Positions 1 to 15,500 of a stretch of DNA of 64,000 bases are shown one piece after another (the stretch's first letter is position 1; each line of letters opens with the position of its first letter). The notes under the pieces are model-generated. The model did no database searches and was not told the origin of the DNA. It saw only the letters and a program-made list of their open reading frames with translations. The DNA comes from Chondrosia reniformis. Lineage: Eukaryota; Porifera; Demospongiae; Chondrillida; Chondrillidae. The DNA is taken from contig OX359192.1 of assembly GCA_947172415.1 (NCBI GenBank), forward strand, positions 1,490,501 to 1,554,500. Direction: 5' to 3'. Position numbers and translations under genes: made by a program.

Positions 1-280
1 TTGGCAGTAAAATAGTTTTGACCTCATTGTGTAGGTAGAAGTTCATATTAGACTTGATGGCAATGGGATTAATACATGAAAAATCAAACCATCATGAAAA
101 CGTAAATTTTAAATACAGTATGATCATTTTAAGAAATAAAACCAATTGCATCCTAATTTTAGTGGTAAAGTAACTACACTGTATATGTACTGTATAATAT
201 CTATATATTATAATTACATATACATATAGTCAATAGTAAATGGTGCTCTTTGTTTCATAGGCACATTTACAAGCACATAC
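1..280. other. Intron of gene B, no coding signal seen
   Basis: AT-rich sequence with TA-rich runs. It is the intron downstream of the 281-571 FN3 exon. I see no further exon before the window edge. Confidence 0.6.
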
Positions 281-571
281 CATCTTCTGGTGTCAGAACT
301 GTAACTTCTCTGCTAAATGGACCATCCCCTACTGAAGTGCTAAAAGAAATGCTGATCAAGTATTTGGTGTAAGGCCTCAAATGTTCAATCAGTAAGGAAG
401 TGTTTTGTGTTTCTAACAAAATGTCTGAAGTCATTTCGGGATCAGTTATCTTCAGTGTATAATGATCAAGAGATCCACTTAGGGTTTCATCCAAAGTCAC
501 ATTCCATTCAACAAATATGGAGTATGGAGATGTAGCACTTATCTTTATGAAGTCAGGAGATGTAGCTGGCA
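281..571 (-). CDS. Gene B FN3 domain, last one in the window
   Basis: A 291-nt class 1-1 exon starting VPATSPDFIKISATS and ending SREVTVLTPEDG. It has the FN3 pattern: IFVEWNV strand, LRPYTKYLISISFSTSVG, then GPFS. Its donor (GATG/gtatgtg) leads into an intron that leaves the window. Gene A has a transmembrane exon at this place that starts with the same VPATS. Confidence 0.86.
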
Positions 572-3500
572 CTGTAAAATAGAAAATAGAGATGGTATAC
601 ACCATTATATACAGTATATATACAATACATTTTATTCATACCAAAGTATTAAACGTATATTTATTTGCTGTGTGCTATAAAGCCAGGCAAGTAATCATGT
701 AGCATACAAAGATGGCCCCATTTGTATATACACATATGTATAAACAATATATAATATACCATTATCAGCCTGTTACCATGTCAATGGGGTATAATTTAAA
801 TTATACAGTAGTTATAGCGAGGACTATAACGACTACAGAGAATTTGACTACTATGGCCAATTAATGAATGCAAAGAAAAAGCCAAATATTCCCAAGGTCA
901 CTGATGAAAGGTGGAATTCCCAGAAACAACTGTCTGACCAGTGGAGTAGAAGAAGAAAAAAAGACTCCAGTATCTTCATCCAAAACTCTCTCCAGGTTTA
1001 GTTCCATATAAGCTTTTTACAGAGTAGGCATAGCACATGTAGGAAAATGGTGTATTAGATTATTCATGCATGGAGTCAGCATTTTGCATTATAGATATGG
1101 CACCTTATTATAATATGGCCCATTGCCATAGTAATAGGTGATATGTATAACAAGTGACAGAAGGCTAGTAGCACAATGTGTATATGTTTGGCTGTTAAGG
1201 TAATACCTTCAATGTTGGTTGTCAAATAGACTACTTTTTCATTTGATGGGCCTAAATCATGTAAACTACCAGCTCTGACAAGAAAACTATACATAGTTTG
1301 GCTCTTTAATTTTGTCATCAAGAAATGAGTTGTATGAGATTGGGCAGTGGTGACTTTTCCATTGTCAATGTCGAATGCTTTGATGAGGTAATACTTCACA
1401 AAATCACTATAGCAGTCTGGTGGGTCCCATGTTAGAATGACAGCTGAGGAGTTTACAGTATGTGCTACTAGGTTGGTTGGTGCACAAAGCTTTTCTGAAA
1501 AAGAATAAGAAGATTGGTAAAAGATATAAATGTTACATGCCAACAACAGGTCTTCTAAAGCTCCATATAGGTATACCATAAGACATTATAGTCTAAGGAA
1601 ATTGTGTTTAGTCTATTCTCTTTACATTTCCCATAGCTTCATAGCTTTAATAACCATATTATTTGGAATATGGTATTTTAGACTATTTACGTGTATATAG
1701 TACTGCATATAATTACCTGGACATTCTAGTGGAGTGGAGCACTGGTTTCCATTTTTAAATAAACTTGAACAAAAGCATCCTGGATTACATAGTGAAAAGT
1801 CTCCCTTGGGATTATAGCAAGAAGGCTCAATGATGGGGCCACATGGATAGAAAGTCTTTCCATTTGGACAAGATGGCTCTGTAAAGGATCATAAAAATAA
1901 TTTTTAAGCCTACTATATAAACTGAAGAGCCTATTCCTATAAATACTTTAAACTCACTACATTCTGCTGGTATTTCAACTTCACTAAAACCAAATTTGGT
2001 ACATAAACCAGCAAATTTCACTAGAGAGTCACATGGCATTGAAAGACTGAAGTTGTCACTGTCCACATCAGCTAAGCAATAGTCCAGGATGCAACTATCA
2101 ACAAACACTGCACTTTCTATCCTGCCTCTACATCTTCTGAAGCTATCCTGCTTAAATATAGCATTGCAAAAGGTGACTGCTTGGTCTCTTCTATTTCCTA
2201 GACACCTAGAAGGCTTTAAAACTATAGCTGAACAGTTATTCCCAGCTGACCAATAATCACTGCGCCAGGAGAATCCAAATTCATTGAGATTGCTTGTAAG
2301 CTGCAGACTGTCATTGACATTTGCCTGAAGGTCGTCTGAGAGATTGCCATTGAAGTTTCCACAGAGGCCACCTAATCTGTCCCTGTAGACTTGGGGCACC
2401 ATTACTTCCAAGCGGTGACTTCCATCGTAGCTGACGGTCACTCCAAATGGCCTCAAATGTAGTGTTGTGGCCACGCCGTGCTTCTGAATGGAGAAAATAT
2501 CTTTGGATGGATTGCTGGGATCAATGCCTCCGCCTTGCCTCAGGTAAACTGTTTGACTGAACGGGGGCACCTCTACGTAAACACCTCTGATGCAGGTTGC
2601 CTCACCGTTGCACTTCAGCTGGTGTGCATGCACTGCAAAGTCTTTACCCTCAAAGTCACTGGCAAAAGTATAGGTGCACTCTCCTTGAAAGTGATGGACC
2701 AGACCATCAAAGGTGGTGTAATGGGGATCTCCCCAAGCCGAGCAAGTCCTATCACTAGGAAAGATGTCTTTTAAAATACCTACAGAGACAAGAATCTTTT
2801 GTAACTGACTTTCCCTGCTAAAGATTCAAATTGCTGAACTAATAAATTGCTGAATTATATAGGCATAAAATTTTGACTTCTTCTTTTCTTTGTACATGTG
2901 TCTATTTAATATTTATTACTTCATACTGGGAGCCACAAAATGTTAACTACTTTGACAAGTAGCTTACCCAGTATATAGAATGATTATCTATATACTGTAT
3001 GCAGTTAGTGCACCATTATATATAGTTTATAGCAAGTCTATACTAACTTCCAGTGCAATCTAGGGGATTAATACAATTTCCTTGCTCATTCAAAACAGCT
3101 CCATCTGGACAGTAGCAGCCCTCCACACAACCCTGCACTCCTGCTAGGTCCTGGCATGTAGCTTCCACAAGTGGACCACAGCTTTGATAGGTCTTGTCAG
3201 CTGGACATATTGGCCCTATATACAAGGAAGCATTAGGCTATACTTTAAAACAAATATGTAATAGATCATTACTCATCATATCATCGCCATTAAGATATTT
3301 AGAATCAACAGTCATTGAAGGATTGACAATATTAATAGGAATGGCCATTTTGACAACAGTATACACTACCCACATACATACGCAGACACTCATCATCACT
3401 TACTGCAGGCAGTAGGGGGAGCCCCTAGGGAAATGTCCTTGGCTCTGCAACTCTCTGCATAGGCTTTGATGACGCTGCACCCACAGACATCTCCATCTTC

Positions 3501-6500
3501 ACAGCTGCAATGATCCAAAATGCAGTTCTGGTATGTCTGCTCCGATGGAATGCTGTTGAAACACGGGGAATAGGTTCCATTAATGTCAATGAGTATTGAG
3601 CAAAACTGCTCTGCCTTCTTCTTGGATTCTTCCGAACAGAACGGTGGAGGTGGAATTTCAGTGAATTTGCAGTCTACATTCTGCAAGGACACTCTGTATT
3701 CTTCCTCAAAGCCCTTCAGAGAAGTGCGGTTCCCATCCATCAGACTGAACTCATTGGTAAGGTCACCATTGCAATCACCCAGGAGGCCACACAGCTTACC
3801 GCTGTAGCTGGCTGGCGTTGTTACTCTCAGGTAGTAGAGGCCAAAGCTAACCACTACATTGTAGTCGTAGAGTAGGACCGTAATTCTGCTGTTGCCAGAG
3901 GTCACTCCCAACTGAAATGGCTTGACATGGGATCCAGCGAGTGTCCAGCTGAGGGGAGAGCCCCTGAGGTGTACAGTCACATTGAGAGGTGGCACTTCCA
4001 CCACCGCCTGGTCGATGCAGGTGGGTGTTCTGCCTCCTGAACAGTGGTCGCTGGTAATGGAATACACTGCAAAGGTCTCCTCTTTGCAATCTTTGGAGAA
4101 GATGTGAGAACAGTGATCAAACAGATCGTATCGCAGGCCATCAAATGTCCAATAGTGGGGATCTCCAGAGGCAAGCCCAGAACAACCAGGACATTCTTCA
4201 GGTGGTATGCATTTGCCACTACTCTCGTCCAGCACTTTTCCAACTGGACAGAAGCAGCCTTGTTCCTCCAATGATGAGGTGGGATTCAGATTATGACAGG
4301 AGGCTTGTGCTAGGCTGCTATTGCAGTACTCAAAGCCCTCTGGACAATCTGTAATAGATATATAGATAATATTACATACAGATGGACGCTGAAACAAATT
4401 TTCTAACCCTAGTCAACTGGAAAATGCTATATTAACCGTAACAACAGTTGAACGTAGAGTACGACTCCAAAAATACACCACTACCTACCTCTGCAATGAG
4501 ATTCAGTTACACAATTGCCCTTGCTCTGTACGCCAGAAGTACAGAAGCATCCCGAATTACAGTATGAGTAGTCTCCTTTGGGTTCATCACAGGATGGCTC
4601 CACTACGGGGCCACAAATTTCAAACCTCCTGTCAGGTGGACATGGTGGTACTACATAGACAATGAAGAGTAGAGTAAGCACTCATAAGGAAACCTGCCAC
4701 ATATACGTAGTGCAAATTTCTTTACAAGATTGCTATTTGCTACAGGAGAGGTCAGTGAATTGATGCTCACGACATCCATGCATTCATGGTGGTGCAAATG
4801 GTGTATTACATTTTTCATGCATGTGTGTTTCCATGTGTTCAACTCACAGCAAACGTTAGGAAGTGATATATCCTCTATTCCCATGCCTTGGCACTGGCTA
4901 GCAAATTTGATGAGAGAAGCACAAGGAACAGACAGGCTGAAGCTCTTGCTGTCATTGTCAATGATACAGTGATCAAAGATGCAGGTGTTGATGAAAATGA
5001 GGTTGTCAATCTTGCTTCTGCATTGCTTAAAGCTGTCCTGCTCAAAGACTGAATTACAAAAGGCTACTGCTCTATCCCTCTTCTTCCCTATACAACTGGG
5101 TGTCGGAACGACACTGGGAGTACACTTTTGCAGAGCTGAATAGTGTTGACTGCGCCAGGAGAATCCAAATTCATTGAGATTGCTTGTAAGCTGCAGGCTG
5201 TCATTGACATTTGCCTGAAGGTCGTCTGAGAGATTGCCATTGAAGTTTCCACAGAGGCCACCTAATCTTTCCCTGTAGACTTCGGGCACCATTACTTCCA
5301 AGCGGTGACTTCCATCGTAGCTGACGGTCACTCCAAATGGCCTCAAATGTAGTGTTGTGGCCACGCCGTGCTTCTGAATGAAGAAAATATCTTTGGATGG
5401 ATTGCTGGGATCAATGCCTCCGCCTTGCCTCAGGTAAACTGTTTGACTGAACGGGGGCACCTCTACGTAAACACCTCTGATGCAGGTTGCCTCACCGTTG
5501 CACTTCAGCTGGTGTGCATGCACTGCAAAGCTTCTACCCTCAATGTCACTGGCAAATGTATAGGTGCACTCTCCTTGAAAGTGATGGACCAGACCATCAA
5601 AGGTGGTGTAATGGGGATCCCCCCATGCCGAGCAAGTCACAGTACCGGCTATTTGCTCTTGTTGACCTGAAAGGTTAAAGTCAAATTGATGCAACCATAC
5701 AGATACCTTACTTTAATATATACAACATCTTCACTAAACATTCACTTTTCAATATTGTATATAACTTACTGAAGCACTCGTGGGGCATGAGGCATTTTCC
5801 TTGCCCATTCAAAACAGCTCCATCTGGACAGTAGCAGCCCTCCACACAACCCTGCACTCCTGCTAGGTCCTGGCATGTAGCTTCCACAAGCGGACCACAG
5901 CTTTGATAGGTCTTGTCAGCTGGACATATTGGCCCTATATACAAGGAAGCATCAGGCTATACTTTAAAACAATAATGTAAACATCATTACTCATCATATG
6001 ATCGCCATTAAGATATTTAGAATCAACAGTCATTGAAGGATTGATAATATTAATAGGAATGGCCATTTTGACAACAGTATACACTACCCACATACATACG
6101 TAGACACTCATCATCACTTACTGCAGGCAGTAGGGGGAGCCCCTAGGGAAATGTCCTTGGCACTGCAACTCTCTGCATAGGCTTTGATGACGCTGCACCC
6201 ACAGACATCTCCATCTTCACAGCTGCAATGATCCAAAATGCAGTTCTGGTATGTCTGCTCCGATGGAATGCTGTTGAAACACGGGGAATAGGTTCCATTA
6301 ATGTCAATGAGTATTGAGCAAAACTGCTCTGCCATCTTCTTGGATTCTTCCGAACAGAACGGTGGAGGTGGAATTTCAGTGAATTTGCAGTCTACATTCT
6401 GCAAGGACACTCTGTATTCTTCCTCAAAGCCCTTCAGATCAGTGGAGTTTCCATCCATCAGACTGAACTCATTGGTAAGGTCACCATTGCAATCACCCAG

Positions 6501-9500
6501 GAGGCCACACAGCTTACCGCTGTAGCTGGCTGGCGTTGTTACTCTCAGGTAGTAGCGGCCAAAGCTAACCACTACATTGTAGTCGTAGAGTTGGACCGTT
6601 ATTCTGCTGTTGCCAGAGGTCACTCCCAACTGAAATGGCTTGACATGGGATCCAGCGAGTGTCCAGCTGAGGGGAGAGCCCTTGAGGTGTACAGTCACAT
6701 TGAGAGGTGGCACTTCCACCACCGCCTGGTCGATGCAGGTGGGTGTTCTGCCTCCTGAGCAGTGGTCGCTGGTAATGGAGTACACTGCAAAGGTCTCCTC
6801 TTTGCAATCTTTGGAGAAGATGTGAGAACAGTGATCAAACAGGTCGTATCGCAGGCCATCAAATGTCAGATAGTGGGGATCTCCAGAGGCAAGTCCAGAA
6901 CAACCAGGACATTCTTCAGGTGGTATGCAACTGTCACTCCTCTCGTCCAGAACCTTTCCAACAGGACAGAAGCAGCCTTGTTCCTCCAATGATGAGGTGG
7001 GATACAGATTATGACAGGAGGCTTGTGCTAGGCTGCTATTGCGGTACTCAAAGCCCTCTGGACAATCTGGAATGGATACATAGAAAATATACCATGCCGG
7101 TTGGTGCTGAAACAAATCTGCTAAATCAAGTCACCTGGAAATGCTGAATTAACCGTATATAATAAGTTTTAACTTGTGCAAAATGTATGCAGTCCTAATT
7201 ATATACTAAACAGTTAAACTCGGAGTATAACTCCAAAATGCAAATGTAAATACACCACTACCTACCTCTGCAGTGAGATTCAGTTACACAATTGCCCTTG
7301 CTCTGTATGCCAGAAATACAGAAGCATCCCGAATTACAGTAAGAGTAGTCTCCTTTGGGTTCATCACAGGATGGCTCTACTACGGGGCCGCAAATTTCAA
7401 ACCTCCTGTCAGGTGGACATGGTGGCACTATATAGACAATGAAGAGTGGAGTAAGCACTGATAAGCAAACCCGCCACCTTCATGGTGCAATGTTTTGCTA
7501 GATTGCTACTTGAGCTGTCAGTGACTTGTGCTCAGGAAATGTATGCACGTATACGTGTTTCCATGAGTTCAACTCACAGCAAGCATTAGGAAGTGATATA
7601 TCCTCTATTCCCATGCCTTGGCACTGGCTAGCAAATTTGATGAGAGAAGCACAAGGAACAGACAGGCTGAAGCTCTTGCTGTCATTGTCAATGATACAGT
7701 GATCAAAGATGCAGGTGTTGATGAAAATGAGGTTGTCAATCTTGCTTCTGCATTGCTTAAAGCTGTCCTGCTCAAAGACTGAATTACAAAAGGCTACTGC
7801 TCTATCCCTCTTCTTCCCTATACAACTGGGTGTCGGAACGACACTGGGAGTGCACTTTTGCAGAGCTGAATAGTGTTGACTGCGCCAGGAGAATCCAAAT
7901 TCATTGAGATTGCTTGTAAGCTGCAGGCTGTCATTGACATTTGCCTGAAGGTCGTCTGAGAGATTGCCATTGAAGTTTCCACAGAGGCCACCTAATCTTT
8001 CCCTGTAGACTTCGGGCACCATTACTTCCAAGCGGTGACTTCCATCGTAGCTGACGGTCACTCCAAATGGCCTCAAATGTAGTGTTGTGGCCACGCCGTG
8101 CTTCTGAATGAAGAAAATATCTTTGGATGGATTGCTGGGATCAATGCCTCCGCCTTGCCTCAGGTAAACTGTTTGACTGAACGGGGGCACCTCTACGTAA
8201 ACACCTCTGATGCAGGTTGCCTCACCGTTGCACTTCAGCTGGTGTGCATGCACTGCAAAGCTTCTACCCTCAATGTCACTGGCAAATGTATAGGTGCACT
8301 CTCCTTGAAAGTGATGGACCAGACCATCAAAGGTGGTGTAATGGGGATCCCCCCATGCCGAGCAAGTCACAGTACCGGCTATTTGCACTTGTTGACCTGA
8401 AAGGTTAAAGACAAATTGATGCAACCATACAGATACCTTACTTTAATATATACAACATCTTCACTAAACATTCACTTTTCAATATTGTATATAACTTACT
8501 GAAGCACTCGTGGGGCATGAGGCATTTTCCTTGCCCATTCAAAACAGCTCCATCTGGACAGTAGCAGCCCTCCACACAACCCTGCACTCCTGCTAGGTCC
8601 TGGCATGTAGCTTCCACAAGCGGACCACAGCTTTGATAGGTCTTGTCAGCTGGACATATTGGCCCTATATACAAGGAAGCATCAGGCTATACTTTAAAAC
8701 AATATTATGTAATACATCATTACTCATCATATCATCGCCATTAAGATATTTAGAATCAACAGTCATTGAAGGATTGACAATATTAATAGGAATGGCCATT
8801 TTGACAACAGTATACACTACCCACATACATACGCAGACACTCATCATCACTTACTGCAGGCAGTAGGGGGAGCCCCTAGGGAAATGTCCTTGGCTCTGCA
8901 ACTCTCTGCATAGGCTTTGATGACGCTGCACCCACAGACATCTCCATCTTCACAGCTGCAATGATCCAAAATGCAGTTCTGGTATGTCTGCTCCGATGGA
9001 ATGCTGTTGAAACACGGGGAATAGGTTCCATTAATGTCAATGAGTATTGAGCAAAACTGCTCTGCCATCTTCTTGGATTCTTCCGAACAGAACGGTGGAG
9101 GTGGAATTTCAGTGAATTTGCAGTCTACATTCTGCAAGGACACTCTGTATTCTTCCTCAAAGCCCTTCAGATCAGTGGAGTTTCCATCCATCAGACTGAA
9201 CTCATTGGTAAGGTCACCATTGCAATCACCCAGGAGGCCACACAGCTTACCGCTGTAGCTGGCTGGCGTTGTTACTCTCAGGTAGTAGCGGCCAAAGCTA
9301 ACCACTACATTGTAGTCGTAGAGTTGGACCGTTATTCTGCTGTTGCCAGAGGTCACTCCCAACTGAAATGGCTTGACATGGGATCCAGCGAGTGTCCAGC
9401 TGAGGGGAGAGCCCTTGAGGTGTACAGTCACATTGAGAGGTGGCACTTCCACCACCGCCTGGTCGATGCAGGTGGGTGTTCTGCCTCCTGAGCAGTGGTC

Positions 9501-12500
9501 GCTGGTAATGGAGTACACTGCAAAGGTCTCCTCTTTGCAATCTTTGGAGAAGATGTGAGAACAGTGATCAAACAGGTCGTATCGCAGGCCATCAAATGTC
9601 AGATAGTGGGGATCTCCAGAGGCAAGTCCAGAACAACCAGGACATTCTTCAGGTGGTATGCAACTGTCACTCCTCTCGTCCAGAACCTTTCCAACAGGAC
9701 AGAAGCAGCCTTGTTCCTCCAATGATGAGGTGGGATACAGATTATGACAGGAGGCTTGTGCTAGGCTGCTATTGCGGTACTCAAAGCCCTCTGGACAATC
9801 TGGAATGGATACATAGAAAATATACCATGCCGGTTGGTGCTGAAACAAATCTGCTAAATCAAGTCACCTGGAAATGCTGAATTAACCGTAATAAGTTTTA
9901 ACTTGTGCAAAATGTATGCAGTCCTAATTATATACTAAACAGTTAAACTCGGAGTATAACTCCAAAATGCAAATGTAAATACACCACTACCTACCTCTGC
10001 AGTGAGATTCAGTTACACAATTGCCCTTGCTCTGTATGCCAGAAATACAGAAGCATCCCGAATTACAGTAAGAGTAGTCTCCTTTGGGTTCATCACAGGA
10101 TGGCTCTACTACGGGGCCGCAAATTTCAAACCTCCTGTCAGGTGGACATGGTGGCACTATATAGACAATGAAGAGTGGAGTAAGCACTGATAAGCAAACC
10201 CGCCACCTTCATGGTGCAATGTTTTGCTAGATTGCTACTTGAGCTGTCAGTGACTTGTGCTCAGGAAATGTATGCACGTATACGTGTTTCCATGAGTTCA
10301 ACTCACAGCAAGCATTAGGAAGTGATATATCCTCTATTCCCATGCCTTGGCACTGGCTAGCAAATTTGATGAGAGAAGCACAAGGAACAGACAGGCTGAA
10401 GCTCTTGCTGTCATCGTCAATGATACAGTGATCAAAGATGCAGGTGTTGATGAAAATGAGGTTATCAATCTTGCTTCTGCATTGCTTAAAGCTGTCCTGC
10501 TCAAAGACTGAATTACAAAAGGCTACTGCTCTATCCCTCTTCTTCCCAATACAACTGGGTGTCGGAACGACACTGGGAGTGCACTTTTGCAGAGCCGAAT
10601 AGTGTTGACTGCGCCAGGAGAATCCAAATTCATCGAGATTGCTTGTAAGCTGCAGGCTGTCATTGACATTTGCCTGAAGGTCGTCTGAGAGATTGCCATT
10701 GAAGTTTCCACAGAGGCCACCTAATCTTTCCCTGTAGACTTCGGGCACCATTACTTCCAAGCGGTGACTTCCATCGTAGCTGACGGTCACTCCAAATGGC
10801 CTCAAATGTAGTGTTGTGGCCACGCCGTGCTTCTGAATGAAGAAAATATCTTTGGATGGATTGCTGGGATCAATGCCTCCGCCTTGCCTCAGGTAAACTG
10901 TTTGACTGAACGGGGGCACCTCTACGTAAACACCTCTGATGCAGGTTGCCTCACCGTTGCACTTCAGCTGGTGTGCATGCACTGCAAAGCTTCTACCCTC
11001 AATGTCACTGGCAAATGTATAGGTGCACTCTCCTTGAAAGTGATGGACCAGACCATCAAAGGTGGTGTAATGGGGATCCCCCCATGCCGAGCAAGTCACA
11101 GTACCGGCTATTTGCACTTGTTGACCTGAAAGGTTAAAGACAAATTGATGCAACCATACAGATACCTTACTTTAATATATACAACATCTTCACTAAACAT
11201 TCACTTTTCAGTATATTGTATATAACTTACTGAAGCACTCCTGGGGCATGAGGCATTTTCCTTGCCCATTCAAAACAGCTCCATCTGGACAGTAGCAGCC
11301 CTCCACACAACCCTGCACTCCTGCTAGGTCCTGGCATGTAGCTTCCACAAGCGGACCACAGCTTTGATAGGTCTTGTCAGCTGGACATATTGGCCCTATA
11401 TACAAGGAAGCATCAGGCTATACTTTAAAACAATATTATGTAATACATCATTACTCATCATATCATCGCCATTAAGATATTTAGAATCAACAGTCATTGA
11501 AGGATTGACAATATTAATAGGAATGTCCATTTTGACAACAGTATACACTACCCACATACATACGCAGACACTCATCATCACTTACTGCAGGCAGTAGGGG
11601 GAGCCCCTAGGGAAATGTCCTTGGCTCTGCAACTCTCTGCATAGGCTTTGATGACGCTGCACCCACAGACATCTCCATCTTCACAGCTGCAATGATCCAA
11701 AATGCAGTTCTGGTATGTCTGCTCCGATGGAATGCTGTTGAAACACGGGGAATAGGTTCCATTAATGTCAATGAGTATTGAGCAAAACTGCTCTGCCATC
11801 TTCTTGGATTCTTCCGAACAGAACGGTGGAGGTGGAATTTCAGTGAATTTGCAGTCTACATTCTCCAAGGACACTCTGTATTCTTCCTCAAAGCCCTTCA
11901 GATCAGTGCGGTTCCCATCCATCAGACTGAACTCATTGGTAAGGTCACCATTGCAATCACCCAGGAGGCCACACAGCTTACCGCTGTAGCTGGCTGGCGT
12001 TGTTACTCTCAGGTAGTAGCGGCCAAAGCTAACCACTACATTGTAGTCGTAGAGTTGGACCGTTATTCTGCTGTTGCCAGAGGTCACTCCCAACTGAAAT
12101 GGCTTGACATGGGATCCAGCGAGTGTCCAGCTGAGGGGAGAGCCCTTGAGGTGTACAGTCACATTGAGAGGTGGCACTTCCACCACCGCCTGGTCGATGC
12201 AGGTGGGTGTTCTGCCTCCTGAGCAGTGGTCGCTGGTAATGGAGTACACTGCAAAGGTCTCCTCTTTGCAATCCTTGGAAAAAATGTGAGAACAGTGATC
12301 AAACAGGTCGTATCGCAGGCCATCAAATGTCCAATAGTGGGGATCTCCAGAGGCAAGTCCAGAACAACCAGGACATTCTTCAGGTGGTATGCAACTGCCA
12401 CTCCTCTCGTCCAGAACCTTTCCAACTGGACAGAAGCAGCCTTGTTCCACCAATGATGAGGTGGGATACAGATTATGACAGGAGGCTTGTGCTAGGCTGC

Positions 12501-15500
12501 TATTGCGGTACTCAAAGCCCTCTGGACAATCTGGAATGGATACATAGAAAATATACCTTGCCGGTTGGTGCTGAAACAAATCTGCTAACTCAAGTCACCT
12601 GGAAATGCTGAATTAACCGTAATAAGTTTTAACTTGTGCAAAATGTATGCAGTCCTAATTATATACTAAACAGTTAAACTCGGAGTATAACTCCAAAATA
12701 CAAATGTAAATACACCACTACCTACCTCTGCAGTGAGATTCAGTTACACAATTGCCCTTGCTCTGTGTGCCAGAAATACAGAAGCATCCCGAATTACAGT
12801 AAGAGTAGTCTCCTTTGGGTTCATCACAGGATGGCTCTACTACGGGGCCGCAAATTTCAAACCTCCTGTCAGGTGGACATGGTGGCACTATATAGACAAT
12901 GAAGAGTGGAGTAAGCACTGATAAGCAAACCCGCCACCTTCATGGTGCAATGTTTTGCTAGATTGCTACTTGAGCTGTCAGTGACTTGGTGCTCAGGAAA
13001 TGTATGCAGGTATATGTGTTTCCATGAGTTCAACTCACAGCAAGCATTAGGAAGTGATATATCCTCTATTCCCATGCCTTGGCACTGGCTAGCAAATTTG
13101 ACGAGAGAAGCACAAGGAACAGACAGGCTGAAGCTCTTGCTGTCATCGTCAATGATACAGTGATCAAAGATGCAGGTGTTGATGAAAATGAGGTTGTCAA
13201 TCTTGCTTCTGCATTGCTTAAAGCTGTCCTGTTCAAAGACTGAATTACAAAAGGCTACTGCTCTATCCCTCTTCTTCCCAATACAACTGGGTGTCGGAAC
13301 GACACTGGGAGTGCACTTTTGCAGAGCTGAATAGTGTTGACTGCGCCAGGAGAATCCAAATTCATCGAGATTGCTTGTAAGCTGCAGGCTGTCATTGACA
13401 TTTGCCTGAAGGTCGTCTGAGAGATTGCCATTGAAGTTTCCACAGAGGCCACCTAATCTTTCCCTGTAGACTTCGGGCACCATTACTTCCAAGCGGTGAC
13501 TTCCATCGTAGCTGACGGTCACTCCAAATGGCCTCAAATGTAGTGTTGTGGCCACGCCGTGCTTCTGAATGAAGAAAATATCTTTGGATGGATTACTGGG
13601 ATCAATGCCTCCGCCTTGCCTCAGGTAAACTGTTTGACTGAACGGGGGCACCTCTACGTAAACACCTCTGATGCAGGTTGCCTCACCGTTGCACTTCAGC
13701 TGGTGTGCATGCACTGCAAAGCTTCTACCCTCAATGTCACTGGCAAAAGTATAGGTGCACTCTCCTTGAAAGTGATGGACCAGACCATCAAAGGTGATGT
13801 AATGGGGATCTCCCCATGCCAAGCATAACTGATTCTTTGAGTTAATTGTTTCTATATTGAAGAGAAATTATGAAAAAAAATTATAATCAAATTAATATAG
13901 AATTATTGCTAAACCTAGTTTTCTGTTTGTTTTATTTCGTATCTTCCTATTATTACCTAGTATAGCCTTCCATTCCAATACAAAGGAATTTGGTTCTATT
14001 ATAAAGTATATATGTATGTATAATATTATTGCTATATTTTCTTTTTCGGAAAACACACTTTTGTGTTTATTATAAACGTAACTTAGTCTACTATTTAGAT
14101 AATTCATATTAATAACTAAAAGGCGTTGATTGGAATAGGATGCCTTTATATATACATATGGTGTATACATGCCAATAAAGATTAGTTTTTTATACGTACA
14201 GTATATTTAATATCTAGTTCATCTGTGACCTATAGGCAATTTGTGGTGTGTTCCAATTGTTGGATACTCAAAGAAGCATTATCCATCTAGTTAGTCCTTT
14301 ACGTATACTATGTGTATGACTTATTGTATGTGTAAGTCTATGTACTAATTAATGTTAATCAAGTATAGAATGCAACGATTTTACTATATACTGCATGCCA
14401 TGCAATTAAGCTAATTTCTATTTTGATTTGCCAATGGATAAATATGTATACAGTGGAACCTCCCTAAGACGGACACCATTAGGACAGAGGCATGTGTCCA
14501 TTATATGGAGTGTGTCCTTTATTCAGAGGTTTTTGTTTTAAGTTTAAGTTTATAGATAGAGACACACTGCGCACAATCGCACTGGCTGTATCTCACTTTC
14601 TGAAAAGAAGCACTAATAAAGCGGTGGTTGAAGTTATTGGAGCTACTGTTAATCGTGGCGCAGGATATGGCATGGAAATCCCTTGCAAATATAGATTTTA
14701 TGGCACACAAGACTACATTGACAGACTCCGAGAACTTATCGTGCCGTAGAAATAGAATAGCAATTTTTTCTTAATAAACTGGTGCTAATCACGTGTCCGA
14801 GAAAATAGCGCAAGCGTTTGCAGTGTCCGTTATCAGAGGCTCTTTTGTATTGTGTCAGTCAAACAGGGAGTATTTTATTGTCTGTTTTACGGGTTAGAGA
14901 GGTGTCCGCTTTGGAGTTTTTTGCACAGAGAATAATGGATATCGTTAGGGACCTGTGTAAGTGTCTATTTTATCGCAAGTGTCCGCCGTTGGGAGGTGTC
15001 CGTTAATGGAGGTTCTACTGTATATACTTTTATTGATAATTAACCAATTGGAAAACTATAACTGAAATTCTTCAATTTGCTTATTTCAGAAGTTCTTACC
15101 TGGGAGCATGATACTTTTAGATATACTGAAAGGTCCTCTACCTTCCACAGTTTCCGCAGCAACTTTTATAGAGTAAGTATCAAAGAGTGGGATATTGGAA
15201 ACTTGAATTGAATTAGTTGTTGATGTCACATTATGCATATAGCCAGTTAAACTTTGTGCTATAATGATCACCCGATAGTATAGAATGATCCCATTTTGAT
15301 CTAAATATGGCGGAGGTTCCCAGGAGAATATGACTGAATTTCCAAAAACAGCAATAATTGTTATATTTTTTGGACTTGAAGCAGGTACTACACAAAGTAA
15401 ACCGTACAATCACATATATAAAAAAAGTAGCAAAACAAGAAAGGGATCATGTGACAAGGATAGCCATACAGAAGTGGCATATATACTGAAATTTAAGTGA

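Noticed and set aside
14492..14749. 85-codon frame inside the pogo-like MITE
   Set aside because: No transposase motif is visible and the frame includes terminal-repeat sequence; probably chance.
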